Assembly (NCBI GenBank): GCA_947503765.1
Contig: CANNFA010000006.1
Location: 1 to 64,000, forward strand
DNA: 64,000 nt
Direction of reading: 5' to 3'
Origin: an uncultured Paracoccaceae bacterium
GTDB lineage: Bacteria > Pseudomonadota > Alphaproteobacteria > Rhodobacterales > Rhodobacteraceae
Shown: piece by piece, positions 55,394 through 63,428 of the stretch
How positions within the stretch are numbered: the stretch's first letter is position 1
Layout of the letters: every line of letters begins with the position of its first letter
Made by a program: the position numbers and the translations under genes
The notes under the pieces: generated by a model
What the model saw: only the letters and a program-made list of their open reading frames with translations
The model's database searches: none
What the model was told of the DNA's origin: nothing

Positions 55394-55516
55394 TCAGCCC
55401 GGCAGCGCGGCGCGGATCAGCAGCGCGACGAGCGTGAGCGCGGCCACCGAGGCCAGCCAGAGGCCGGCGAACCAGGCCAGCCGGCGCAGCGCGCGCGGGC
55501 GCAGCAACGGGCGCAT
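55394..55516 (-). CDS. DUF2474 small membrane subunit, next to cytochrome bd oxidase
   Basis: The 40-residue peptide MRPLLRPRALRRLAWFAGLW and on has one hydrophobic helix preceded by an arginine-rich N-terminus, matching DUF2474. Its ATG overlaps the cydB stop by one base. Similar peptides follow cyanide-insensitive oxidases, like CydX in E. coli, so it probably stabilises the oxidase complex. It ends with LLIRAALPG. Confidence 0.75.
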   Translation of the reverse strand: MRPLLRPRALRRLAWFAGLWLASVAALTLVALLIRAALPG

Positions 55517-56517
55517 CAGTGATAGCCCTCGTCGGGGTTCACCTTGCCGCGGAACACCCAGTAGGCATAGGCGGTGTAGGCCAGGATCAGGGGCACCAGC
55601 ACCGCCGCGCCGACCAGCGTGAAGGCAAGGCTGCTGTCGGGGGCCGCGGCCTCTTCGATGGTCAGGGCGGGGGGCACCATCATCGGGTAGAAGCTGATGC
55701 CGATGCCGATGAAGGACGCCACGAACATTCCCAGCGCCGACAGGAACGGCTGGAAATCGTGGTGGTTGCGCAGGCCGCTGAAGAAGGACAGCGTCAGAAG
55801 CAGCATCACCGCCGGAACCAGCATCGTCCACAGGCTGCCGGGAAAGCTGAACCACCGCTCGAAATAGACCGCGTCCTGGAACGGGGTCCACAGGCTGACC
55901 GCGCCGATCAGCACCAGCGTGGCGATCCCGAGGCCGAAGGCATAGCGGCGCATCCGAGCCTGAAGGCTGCCCTCGGTCTTGGCGATCAGCCATGTCGCAC
56001 CCAGAAGCGCATAGCCCACCGCGAGCGCCGCGCCCGTGGTCAGCGAGAACGGGGTGAGCCAGTCGAACCAGCCGCCGACATAGGCGCGGTTCTCGATCTC
56101 GATCCCCTGGACCAGCGCGCCCAGCGCGATGCCCTGGCAGATCGCCGCCACCGCCGAGCCGCCGAAGAACGCGGCATCCCAAAGCGGCTTGTGGGTCGAC
56201 CGCCAGCGGTATTCGAACGACACGCCGCGGAAGATCAGCGCCAGAAGCATCAGGATGATCGGCATGTAAAGCGCCGGCATCACCACGGCATAGGCCAGCG
56301 GGAACACCGCGAACAGCCCGCCGCCGCCCAGGATCAGCCAGGTTTCGTTGCCGTCCCAGACCGGCGCGACGGAGTTCATCATCTGGTCGCGCTGGCTGTC
56401 CGAGGCGGCGAACGGGAACAGGATGCCGATGCCGAGGTCGAACCCGTCGAGGATCACGTAGGTCAGCACGGCGAAGGCGATCAGCCCGGCCCAGATGAAG
56501 GAAAGATCGAATGGCAT
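55516..56517 (-). CDS. cydB: Cytochrome bd-type quinol oxidase subunit II
   Basis: CydB is the heme-free structural subunit that supports quinol oxidation. The 333-residue protein has about eight or nine helices, starting MPFDLSFIWAGLIAFAVLTY, then VLDGFDLGIG and DGNETWLILGGGG. It matches the short CioB-type rather than the longer E. coli form. Start ATG at 56517. It follows the cydA-like gene after 59 bases. Confidence 0.92.
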   Translation of the reverse strand: MPFDLSFIWAGLIAFAVLTYVILDGFDLGIGILFPFAASDSQRDQMMNSVAPVWDGNETWLILGGGGLFAVFPLAYAVVMPALYMPIILMLLALIFRGVSFEYRWRSTHKPLWDAAFFGGSAVAAICQGIALGALVQGIEIENRAYVGGWFDWLTPFSLTTGAALAVGYALLGATWLIAKTEGSLQARMRRYAFGLGIATLVLIGAVSLWTPFQDAVYFERWFSFPGSLWTMLVPAVMLLLTLSFFSGLRNHHDFQPFLSALGMFVASFIGIGISFYPMMVPPALTIEEAAAPDSSLAFTLVGAAVLVPLILAYTAYAYWVFRGKVNPDEGYH

Positions 56518-56576
56518 CGTCGGCTCCTGTCAGTCGTCTGCTTGCATGCGGCGGGCGGGGCGGCGTCGCATGGCGG

Positions 56577-57980
56577 TCATTCTGCCGGGCTGTCGCCGGG
56601 ATGCGCGGCGGGGGCGTGGCCGGCGCTGCGCAGCGGGCCTTCGCGCAGTTCGGTGCCGGGCGTGGCGGCGGGTCTGTTCATCATCCGCAGGATGTATACG
56701 GTGCCGGCGCCGAAGATCAGGAAATAGACCACGACAAAGGCGATCAGCGACACCGCGACGGCCGGCGTGTCGATCGGCGACAGCGAATGCGCGGTGCGCA
56801 GCAGGCCCTGCACCGTCCAGGGCTGGCGGCCGACCTCGGTGGTGATCCAGCCGGCCAGCACCGCGACAAAGCCCGCCGGCGCCATCGCCACCGCCACCCG
56901 GTGCAGCGCGCCATCCTCGTATAGCCGCCCGCGCAGGCGTTGCAGCAGGCTCCAGCCGCCGACGCCCAGCATGGCAAAGCCCAGCCCGACCATGATGCGG
57001 AACGACCAGAAGACGATGCCGACCGGCGGATGATCCTCGGGCGGCACGGTGTCCAGCCCGTTCAGCGGCGCGTTCAGGTCGTGTTTCAGGATCAGCGAGG
57101 ACAGTTTCGGGATTTCCAACGCGTAATCGACGCGCTGCTCGGCCGCATTGGGGATGCCGAACAGGATCAACGGTGCGCCGTCCGGATGGCTTTCGAAATG
57201 CCCCTCCATCGCCATGACCTTGACCGGCTGGTGTTCAAGCGTGTTCAGCCCGTGAAAGTCGCCGGCCAGGATTTGCAGCGGCGTGACCAGCACCGCCATC
57301 CACATCGCCATGGAGAACATGCGCCGCGCCTCCTGGGCGGTCCGGTCGCGCAGCAGGTGCAGCGCGCCGACGCCGCCGACCACGAAGGCGGTGGTCAGGT
57401 AGGCGGCCAGCACCATGTGCACCAGCCGGTAGGGGAAGGACGGGTTGAACACGATCGCCCACCAATCCTCGGGGACGAACTGGCCGTTTTCGGCGATGGC
57501 ATAGCCGACCGGGGTCTGCATCCACGAATTGACCGACAGGATCCAGAACGCCGAGCCCAGCGTGCCGACCGCCACCATCGCGGTGGCGAACATGTGCAGC
57601 CCGTCGCCCACCCGCTCGCGTCCGAACAGCATGATGCCAAGGAACCCCGCCTCGAGGAAGAAGGCCGACAGGACCTCGTAGGCCATGAGCGGGCCGAGGA
57701 TCGGGCCCGTCCGGTCGGAAAACACCGCCCAGTTGGTGCCGAACTGGTAGGACATCACGATCCCCGACACGACGCCCATGCCGAAGGCGACGGCGAAGAT
57801 CTTCTTCCAGTAGTCGAAGAGCGTGAGATAGGTGCGCTCGCCGGTGCGCAGCCACAGCGCGTTGAGAACCGCAAGGTAGCTGGCCAGCCCGATGGAAAAG
57901 GCGGGAAAGATGATGTGGAACGAGATGGTGAAGGCGAACTGGATGCGCGCCAGAAGCTCGGCGGTGACACTGGCCAACAT
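56577..57980 (-). CDS. cydA: Cytochrome bd-type quinol oxidase subunit I (CIO-type)
   Basis: CydA carries hemes b558, b595 and d and reduces O2 to water with quinol. The 467-residue protein has the axial His of heme b595 (H22 in TISFHIIFPAF), conserved GRERVGDGLHMFAT and the C-terminal GRQPWTVQGL motif. The Q-loop is short, as in cyanide-insensitive (CIO) oxidases. The last 30 residues form a hydrophilic tail. Such oxidases tolerate sulfide and cyanide. The start at 57980 faces, across 249 bases, the operon starting at 58230. Confidence 0.93.
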   Translation of the reverse strand: MLASVTAELLARIQFAFTISFHIIFPAFSIGLASYLAVLNALWLRTGERTYLTLFDYWKKIFAVAFGMGVVSGIVMSYQFGTNWAVFSDRTGPILGPLMAYEVLSAFFLEAGFLGIMLFGRERVGDGLHMFATAMVAVGTLGSAFWILSVNSWMQTPVGYAIAENGQFVPEDWWAIVFNPSFPYRLVHMVLAAYLTTAFVVGGVGALHLLRDRTAQEARRMFSMAMWMAVLVTPLQILAGDFHGLNTLEHQPVKVMAMEGHFESHPDGAPLILFGIPNAAEQRVDYALEIPKLSSLILKHDLNAPLNGLDTVPPEDHPPVGIVFWSFRIMVGLGFAMLGVGGWSLLQRLRGRLYEDGALHRVAVAMAPAGFVAVLAGWITTEVGRQPWTVQGLLRTAHSLSPIDTPAVAVSLIAFVVVYFLIFGAGTVYILRMMNRPAATPGTELREGPLRSAGHAPAAHPGDSPAE

Positions 57981-58139
57981 GGGTGTCCCTCTTTCTTGTC
58001 CTGTCCGGCGGACCGGCGCGCGGCGCCACCTTTGCAGCAGGAGCTAGGCAGACCCCCGCACATGTCCAACCCGAACGCCGCCCCTGCGGCAGCATGTCCA
58101 TTTTTTCCCGCCGCGGCGCGCGCGCCGGCGGATCGGCCC

Positions 58140-58175
58140 TTGAAGCGCGGGGCTTTCATATGCATATCAAGGAAT
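58140..58175 (+). promoter_or_regulatory. Promoter and candidate SqrR-like operator upstream of the DUF2892 gene
   Basis: TTGAAG (58140-58145) and CATATC (58163-58168) with a 17-base spacer form a plausible promoter 60-90 bases upstream of the start at 58230. The palindrome ATATGCATAT (58158-58167) overlaps the -10. The CATAT...GAAT pattern (CATAT-N10-GAAT, 58157-58175) also occurs, read on the minus strand, in the repeat region upstream of the SqrR-like gene. The shared pattern suggests common control. It is inference until binding is tested. Confidence 0.45.
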
Positions 58176-58229
58176 GTGAGGGGCGTGCAACCTGTACGCC
58201 GCAACCACGGTCATGCAAGGAGACAGGCG

Positions 58230-58442
58230 ATGTCGGTCAATATGGGTCAGGTGGACCGCGTGATACGGGCGCTGCTGGGGCTGGTGCTGCTGTATCTGGC
58301 GTTCTTCAGCGGGATCCCGGCATTGGAGGCCGGTGTGCTGAAATGGCTTGCCGCGCTGGTCGGGGTGGTGATGCTGGGCACGGCGGCGATGAGCACCTGT
58401 CCGCTCTATTCGATCTTCGGCATCAAGACCTGCCGCCGCTGA
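58230..58442 (+). CDS. DUF2892 (YgaP-type) two-helix membrane protein
   Basis: The 70-residue protein begins MSVNMGQVDRVIRALLGLVL and has two hydrophobic helices (about 12-30 and 36-55), ending STCPLYSIFGIKTCRR. The conserved cysteines in that tail are typical of DUF2892. The domain occurs alone or fused to rhodanese and often with sulfur genes. AAGGAG precedes the ATG. It leads a three-gene unit with the persulfide dioxygenase-like and SulP genes. Confidence 0.85.
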   Translation: MSVNMGQVDRVIRALLGLVLLYLAFFSGIPALEAGVLKWLAALVGVVMLGTAAMSTCPLYSIFGIKTCRR

Positions 58443-58472
58443 GCGCGGCGCTGCCGATGGAGTTTCAATGAC

Positions 58473-58514
58473 GGCGGCCGAATGGCTGATCCGAAGGGAT
58501 CGGCATCGGCCGCC
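58473..58514 (+). promoter_or_regulatory. Large hairpin between DUF2892 and persulfide dioxygenase genes
   Basis: GGCGGCCGA (58473-58481) pairs with TCGGCCGCC (58506-58514), and an inner GATCC (58488-58492) pairs with GGATC (58497-58501) around a GAAG tetraloop. It lacks a T-run, so it is more likely an RNA stability or attenuation element than a terminator. It lies 24 bases before the next start codon. Confidence 0.5.
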
Positions 58515-58537
58515 GCTTTCGCCTGAAGGGGCACAGA

Positions 58538-59422
58538 ATGACCGATCTTCCCGCGCATATGCAGCAGACGCCCGAAGTCGAGGCGTTCTTCGATCTGGCA
58601 ACCAACACGATCAGCTATGTTGTGCGCGATCCGGACAGCACAGCCTGCGCGGTGATCGATTCGGTGATGGACATCGACTATGCCGCCGGGCGGATCACCT
58701 ATGAGCATGCCGACCGGATGATTGCCTGGATCGAGGAGCGCGGCCTGACGCTGGACTGGATCATCGAAACCCACGTTCATGCCGATCACCTGTCCGCCGC
58801 GCCCTATATCCAGCAGAAACTGGGCGGCAGGATCGGCATCGGCGCGCAGATCCTGGTGGTGCAGGAGACGTTCGGAAAGGTGTTCAACGAGGGCACCGAG
58901 TTTCAGCGCGACGGCAGCCAGTTCGACCGCCTGTTCGAGGATGGGGACAGCTACCGGATCGGCACGCTCGAGGCGCACACGATCGGCACGCCCGGCCACA
59001 CGCCGGCCTGCATGACCCATGTGATCGGTGACGCGGCCTTCGTGGGCGACACGCTGTTCATGCCCGATGGCGGATCCGCGCGCGCGGATTTTCCGGGCGG
59101 CGATGCGGGGACGCTGTACGATTCGATCCAGAAGCTGCTGCAATTGCCGGACGAGATGCGCCTGTTCATGTGCCACGACTACGCCCCCGGCGGCCGCGAG
59201 ATCCGGTGGGAGACGACCGTTGCCGAACAGCGCGCGCACAACATCCATGTCGGCGGCGGCAAGACCCGCGAAGAGTTCATCGCCTTTCGCACCGCGCGCG
59301 ATGCCAGCCTCGACATGCCGCGGCTGATCATCCCGTCGCTTCAGGTGAACATGCGCGCCGGCGAGGTGCCGCGCGACGATGGTGGCGTGCCGGTGCTGAA
59401 GGTTCCGGTGAACCGGCTGTAA
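58538..59422 (+). CDS. MBL-fold persulfide dioxygenase-like protein (ETHE1/Blh family)
   Basis: The 294-residue protein has the metal-binding THVHADH motif (H79, H81, D83, H84), TPGHTPAC (H154), VGDTLF (D171) and CHDY (H213). The ARADFPGGDAGTLYDSI segment is characteristic of ETHE1-type persulfide dioxygenases, which oxidise persulfide to sulfite with iron. AAGGGG sits 6 bases before the ATG. It is followed after 4 bases by the SulP gene. The link to BigR-regulated sulfide detoxification in other proteobacteria is established; the activity of this protein is inferred. Confidence 0.85.
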   Translation: MTDLPAHMQQTPEVEAFFDLATNTISYVVRDPDSTACAVIDSVMDIDYAAGRITYEHADRMIAWIEERGLTLDWIIETHVHADHLSAAPYIQQKLGGRIGIGAQILVVQETFGKVFNEGTEFQRDGSQFDRLFEDGDSYRIGTLEAHTIGTPGHTPACMTHVIGDAAFVGDTLFMPDGGSARADFPGGDAGTLYDSIQKLLQLPDEMRLFMCHDYAPGGREIRWETTVAEQRAHNIHVGGGKTREEFIAFRTARDASLDMPRLIIPSLQVNMRAGEVPRDDGGVPVLKVPVNRL

Positions 59423-59426
59423 CCCG

Positions 59427-61139
59427 ATGCTGTCGCGCCTGTCCCGTTACCTGCCGATCCTCGACTGGGGCCGCCGCTATGATGGCGGCGACTTTTCCAG
59501 CGACCTGATCGCGGCGCTGATCGTCACGATCATGCTGATCCCGCAATCGCTGGCCTATGCGCTGCTGGCCGGCCTGCCGCCCGAGGCGGGGATCTACGCC
59601 TCGATCGTGCCGATCCTGCTATACGCGGTGTTCGGCACCAGCCGCGCGCTGGCGGTGGGGCCGGTGGCGGTGGTGTCGCTGCTGACCGCCTCGGCGGTGG
59701 GGCAGGTGGCCGATCAGGGCACGGCCGGCTATGCCGTGGCCGCGCTGACGCTGGCGCTGCTCTCGGGCGGGTTCCTGCTGCTGCTGGGGGTGTTCCGGCT
59801 GGGGTTTCTTGCCAATTTCCTGAGCCATCCGGTGATCGCCGGGTTCATCACCGCGTCGGGCATCCTGATCGCCACCAGCCAGCTGAAACACATCCTGGGG
59901 ATCGAGGCGTCGGGCCGCACGCTGATCGAGATGGCGCGCGGGCTGCTGGGCAGCCTCGGGCAGACGAGCTGGATCACCGCGGTGATCGGCGTGGGGGCCA
60001 CGGCGTTCCTGTTCTGGGTGCGCAAGGGGATGAAACCCGCGCTGCTGCGGCTCGGCCTGCCGCCCCGGCTGGCCGACGTGGCCACCAAGGCGGGGCCGGT
60101 GCTGGCGGTGGTCGTCACCACGGCGGCGGTCTGGGCCTTCGGGCTGGACGGGCGCGGCGTGGCGATCGTCGGCGAAGTGCCGCAGGGCCTGCCGCCGCTG
60201 ACGATGCCGGGCCTGTCGCCCGATCTGATCGCGCAGCTGGCGGTGCCGGCGGTGCTGATCTCGATCATCGGGTTCGTGGAATCGGTGTCGGTGGGCCAGA
60301 CCCTGGCGGCCAAGAAACGCCAGCGCATCGACCCGGATCAGGAGCTGATCGGGCTGGGCGCGGCGAATCTGGGCGCGGCCTTTACCGGCGGCTACCCGGT
60401 GACGGGCGGTTTCGCGCGCTCGGTGGTGAATTTCGACGCGGGCGCGGCGACGCCCGCCGCCGGCGCCTTTACGGCGCTGGGGCTGGCGCTGGCCGCCATG
60501 GCGCTGACGCCGCTGGTCTATTTCCTGCCCAAGGCGACACTGGCGGCAACGATCGTGGTCGCGGTGCTGAGCCTCGTGGACTTCTCCATCCTGCGCCGCA
60601 CCTGGGCCTATTCGCGGTCCGACTTCGCCGCCGTCGCCGCGACCATCGTGCTGACCCTCGTACTGGGGGTCGAGATCGGCGTTGCCTCGGGCGTGGGGCT
60701 GTCGGTGCTGCTGCACCTTTACAAGACGTCGAAGCCGCATGTCGCCGAGGTCGGGCTGGTTCCCGGCACCCAGCATTTCCGCAACATCGACCGCCACAGG
60801 GTGGAGACCGACCCCGGCCTGCTGACGCTGCGGCCCGACGAGAGCCTTTATTTCGTCAATGCGCGGTTCCTCGAAGACCTGGTGACGGACCGGATCGCGG
60901 GGGATACGGCGATCCGCGACGTGGTGCTGATGTGCTCGGCCATCAACGAGATCGACTTTTCCGCGCTCGAAAGCCTCGAGGCGCTGAACCGGCGGCTGAG
61001 CGATCTGGGGATCGGGCTGCACCTGTCCGAGGTGAAGGGCCCGGTGATGGACCGGCTGCAAAGCACGCATTTCCTTGATGCGATGACGGGCCGGGTGTTC
61101 CTGTCGCAATACGATGCATGGTGCGCCCTGCGCGCCTGA
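59427..61139 (+). CDS. SulP family anion transporter with STAS domain
   Basis: A 570-residue SLC26/SulP protein with about twelve or fourteen hydrophobic helices (residues 25-420), for example AALIVTIMLIPQSLAYALLA, and a C-terminal STAS domain (about 445-560, with SAINEIDFSALESLEALN). SulP proteins move sulfate, bicarbonate or other anions. In this gene order it could carry sulfate or sulfite produced downstream of the persulfide dioxygenase. It starts 4 bases after the upstream stop, so they are co-translated. Confidence 0.9.
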   Translation: MLSRLSRYLPILDWGRRYDGGDFSSDLIAALIVTIMLIPQSLAYALLAGLPPEAGIYASIVPILLYAVFGTSRALAVGPVAVVSLLTASAVGQVADQGTAGYAVAALTLALLSGGFLLLLGVFRLGFLANFLSHPVIAGFITASGILIATSQLKHILGIEASGRTLIEMARGLLGSLGQTSWITAVIGVGATAFLFWVRKGMKPALLRLGLPPRLADVATKAGPVLAVVVTTAAVWAFGLDGRGVAIVGEVPQGLPPLTMPGLSPDLIAQLAVPAVLISIIGFVESVSVGQTLAAKKRQRIDPDQELIGLGAANLGAAFTGGYPVTGGFARSVVNFDAGAATPAAGAFTALGLALAAMALTPLVYFLPKATLAATIVVAVLSLVDFSILRRTWAYSRSDFAAVAATIVLTLVLGVEIGVASGVGLSVLLHLYKTSKPHVAEVGLVPGTQHFRNIDRHRVETDPGLLTLRPDESLYFVNARFLEDLVTDRIAGDTAIRDVVLMCSAINEIDFSALESLEALNRRLSDLGIGLHLSEVKGPVMDRLQSTHFLDAMTGRVFLSQYDAWCALRA

Positions 61140-61206
61140 AAGAAAATGCGCCTTGCGCGACTGAAAAGGGGGGGCGCGCGCGCTGCGGCAGGGCGGGGAC
61201 GCGGCC

Positions 61207-62040
61207 TCAGCCTGACGCGGGGCTTTCCGCCGCGCCGCGCTCGAGCAGCGACAGCCCGCCGGGGCCGCGCCGGAACCGGGTGCATTCCGCCTCGGCGAAG
61301 GACAGGTCGGTATCGTCCACCATCATGCGCCGCACGGTCACGCGCGCGTCCTCGACGTCAAGTACCGCGAAATCGTTGACCGCGCCGCGCAAGCGCGAGG
61401 ACAGCGACGTGCCCGAATGGATCTGGATCGGCCCCTCGGCGCGGATCCCGGTCAGGAAGCGGCCGGCCCGCCAGCGGTGCAGATGCCCCGAAAGCACCAC
61501 ATGCGCGTTGCATTTCATCAGCGCGTCCAGCGCGCGCGGCGCCCCGCGCATCGGCGTCTTGCGCGCATCGGCCGCCTGTTCGAACGGGTGATGGCCCAGC
61601 ACGATGTTCAGCCGCCGGGGCGGGCCGCCCTCGAACAGCGCGCAGATCCGCCGCGTGGCGCGCGCGCCGATGCGGCCGCGCTGATGGCGGCGCGGATCGA
61701 CGGTGTTGACGCCGACCACCGCGATGTCGTCGTCGGCATGGACCGGCTCAAGCTCTGCCGCGATCCACTTGCGGTACTTGCGGAACGGGCGGAACAGCCG
61801 CGCGCCCAGGTTGTAGAGCGGCACGTCGTGATTGCCCGGCACCGCCATCCACGGCGCGGGCAGCGCGTCGAGAAACCCGCGCGCCTGCCGGAATTCGCGG
61901 CTGCGGGCGCGCTGCGTCAGATCGCCGGAGATCACCACGAGGTCGGGCGCCGCCTGCGTCACCGCCGCCTGAAGCGGGATCAGCAGTTCCGGGCGCGCAC
62001 GGCCGAAATGCAGGTCCGACAGGTGCACGATGCGGCGCAT
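61207..62040 (-). CDS. Calcineurin-like metallophosphoesterase
   Basis: The 277-residue protein has the five metallophosphoesterase blocks: HLSDLHFG, SGDLTQR, VPGNHD, LGHHPFE and SGHLHRW. No signal peptide is present. It is coupled by a one-base stop-start overlap (TGATG) to the upstream lipid kinase gene, suggesting related substrates, perhaps phosphorylated lipids. It might also act on cyclic nucleotides or diesters. Substrate unknown. Confidence 0.82.
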   Translation of the reverse strand: MRRIVHLSDLHFGRARPELLIPLQAAVTQAAPDLVVISGDLTQRARSREFRQARGFLDALPAPWMAVPGNHDVPLYNLGARLFRPFRKYRKWIAAELEPVHADDDIAVVGVNTVDPRRHQRGRIGARATRRICALFEGGPPRRLNIVLGHHPFEQAADARKTPMRGAPRALDALMKCNAHVVLSGHLHRWRAGRFLTGIRAEGPIQIHSGTSLSSRLRGAVNDFAVLDVEDARVTVRRMMVDDTDLSFAEAECTRFRRGPGGLSLLERGAAESPASG

Positions 62041-62969
62041 CAGGGCATGTCCCCGTCCGGGCACAGCACGCGCAGCCGGACGCCCGACCGGGCGATGCGG
62101 TAGGGGCCGCGCATCCGTTCCACCTCGCCGTCGCGGACGACATGCTGCGCGCCGCGCCGCGTGTCCAGCGTGATGTCGCGGCCCGTCACCAGCTCGAAGT
62201 CGCGCCCCCGCTCGACCCCGCGCAGCGCCAGCCGCACCGCGTGGCGGATCAGCTGCCAGCGGCCGCGGTCGCGCGAGACATAGACCGCCAGCTTTCCGTC
62301 CCGGATCGCATCGGCGCCGTCCATGCCGAATTGTTCGACCTGGTAGGCGCTGGCGCATACGAAGACCAGCGACGAGCGCATCTGCCGCGACGCGCCGTCC
62401 ACCGTCAGCATAAGGCGCATCGGCCGGTAGATCCGCAGGATCGCGCGCAGCACCGACCAGTAGGCGGCAATCCGGCTGCGCCCGAACCGGCGGTAGGTTT
62501 CCTCTCGCTGGCGGCGGATGCGCGAATAGATCCCGACACTGGCATTGTTCAGGAACACCCGCCCGTTGATCGTGCCGAGATCCAGCGCCTTGGCGCGGCC
62601 CTGCGCGATCACCTCCAGCGCGGCGTCCGTTTCCTCGGGGATGTCCAGCGAGCGGGCGAAATAGTTGAACGTGCCCGCCGGGATCACCCCCAGCACGGCG
62701 GGGGTGCCGGCCAGCGCCTCTGCCACGGTCGAGATCGTGCCGTCGCCGCCCACCGCGATCACGGTGCCGCAGCCCGACGCCGCCGCCCGCCGCGCGGCAT
62801 CGGCCAGATCGTCCCCGGCGCGGACCTCGTGGATGTCGCCGGGATGGGCGGGATCGGCCAGCCAGTCCTTGAGCGCGCTCAGAATGCGCGCCGTGTCGCC
62901 GCGCCCCGAGCCGGGGTTCACGATGGCGAGCGTTCTGGACCGAAGCGTCTCGGCGCGCGGAACCTGCAA
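62040..62969 (-). CDS. Diacylglycerol kinase-family lipid kinase (YegS/BmrU-like)
   Basis: The 309-residue protein has the DAGK catalytic motifs: TLAIVNPGSGRGD near the start, AVGGDGTISTVAEALAG, GVIPAGTFNYFAR and a C-terminal beta-sandwich. It likely phosphorylates a lipid such as diacylglycerol at the cytoplasmic membrane face. I chose the TTG at 62969 because AGGAAAGG lies 7 bases upstream. An upstream ATG at 63083 (347 residues) would add 38 residues of low-complexity sequence with no homology. It overlaps the phosphoesterase gene by one base. Confidence 0.8.
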   Translation of the reverse strand: MQVPRAETLRSRTLAIVNPGSGRGDTARILSALKDWLADPAHPGDIHEVRAGDDLADAARRAAASGCGTVIAVGGDGTISTVAEALAGTPAVLGVIPAGTFNYFARSLDIPEETDAALEVIAQGRAKALDLGTINGRVFLNNASVGIYSRIRRQREETYRRFGRSRIAAYWSVLRAILRIYRPMRLMLTVDGASRQMRSSLVFVCASAYQVEQFGMDGADAIRDGKLAVYVSRDRGRWQLIRHAVRLALRGVERGRDFELVTGRDITLDTRRGAQHVVRDGEVERMRGPYRIARSGVRLRVLCPDGDMP

Positions 62970-63121
62970 GGGGCGGCCTTTCCTGTCGGGCGTGGTCGGG
63001 TCGTGGCGGCGCGTGGCCGTGCAGACCGAACGCGCGCCGGGGCAGGCCGGTTCCGCCGGTTCGCTGCCCGGCGTCCGCGACATGATTGACGGGGGGCGCC
63101 GAACCGGGCAAGGAACGCGGC

Positions 63122-63346
63122 ATGTTCAAGCTGCAGGACGCCTTTTACCGCCCGCTCTGGCTGCGCATCGCCATCGTTGCGGTCTGCGCCGGCTGGGCCC
63201 TGTTCGAGCTGTCCTCGGGCTCCACCGGATGGGCGCTGCTGTTCGGCGCGATCGGCGCCTGGGCGGCCTATCAGTTCTTCGTCGTCTGGACCGATCCGGA
63301 CGAGGGAACCGAGGAGGCGGGCAAGGACGGGGACGACGCCGGCTGA
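63122..63346 (+). CDS. Small two-helix membrane protein
   Basis: The 74-residue protein has two hydrophobic helices (about 10-25 and 30-50) starting MFKLQDAFYRPLWLRIAIV, then a short acidic tail. It resembles the DUF3329-type small proteins of Rhodobacterales. The ATG at 63122 is preceded by AAGGAACG. The gene stands alone between the divergent lipid kinase gene and the convergent DUF2189-like gene. Function unknown. Confidence 0.65.
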   Translation: MFKLQDAFYRPLWLRIAIVAVCAGWALFELSSGSTGWALLFGAIGAWAAYQFFVVWTDPDEGTEEAGKDGDDAG

Positions 63347-63428
63347 CACCGCGTTCGGGCGGACGTCCGGCACTGGCGGCACGATCCCGACCCGGCGACG
63401 ACGCGGATCGCGCGCGCCGCCAGGGGCG

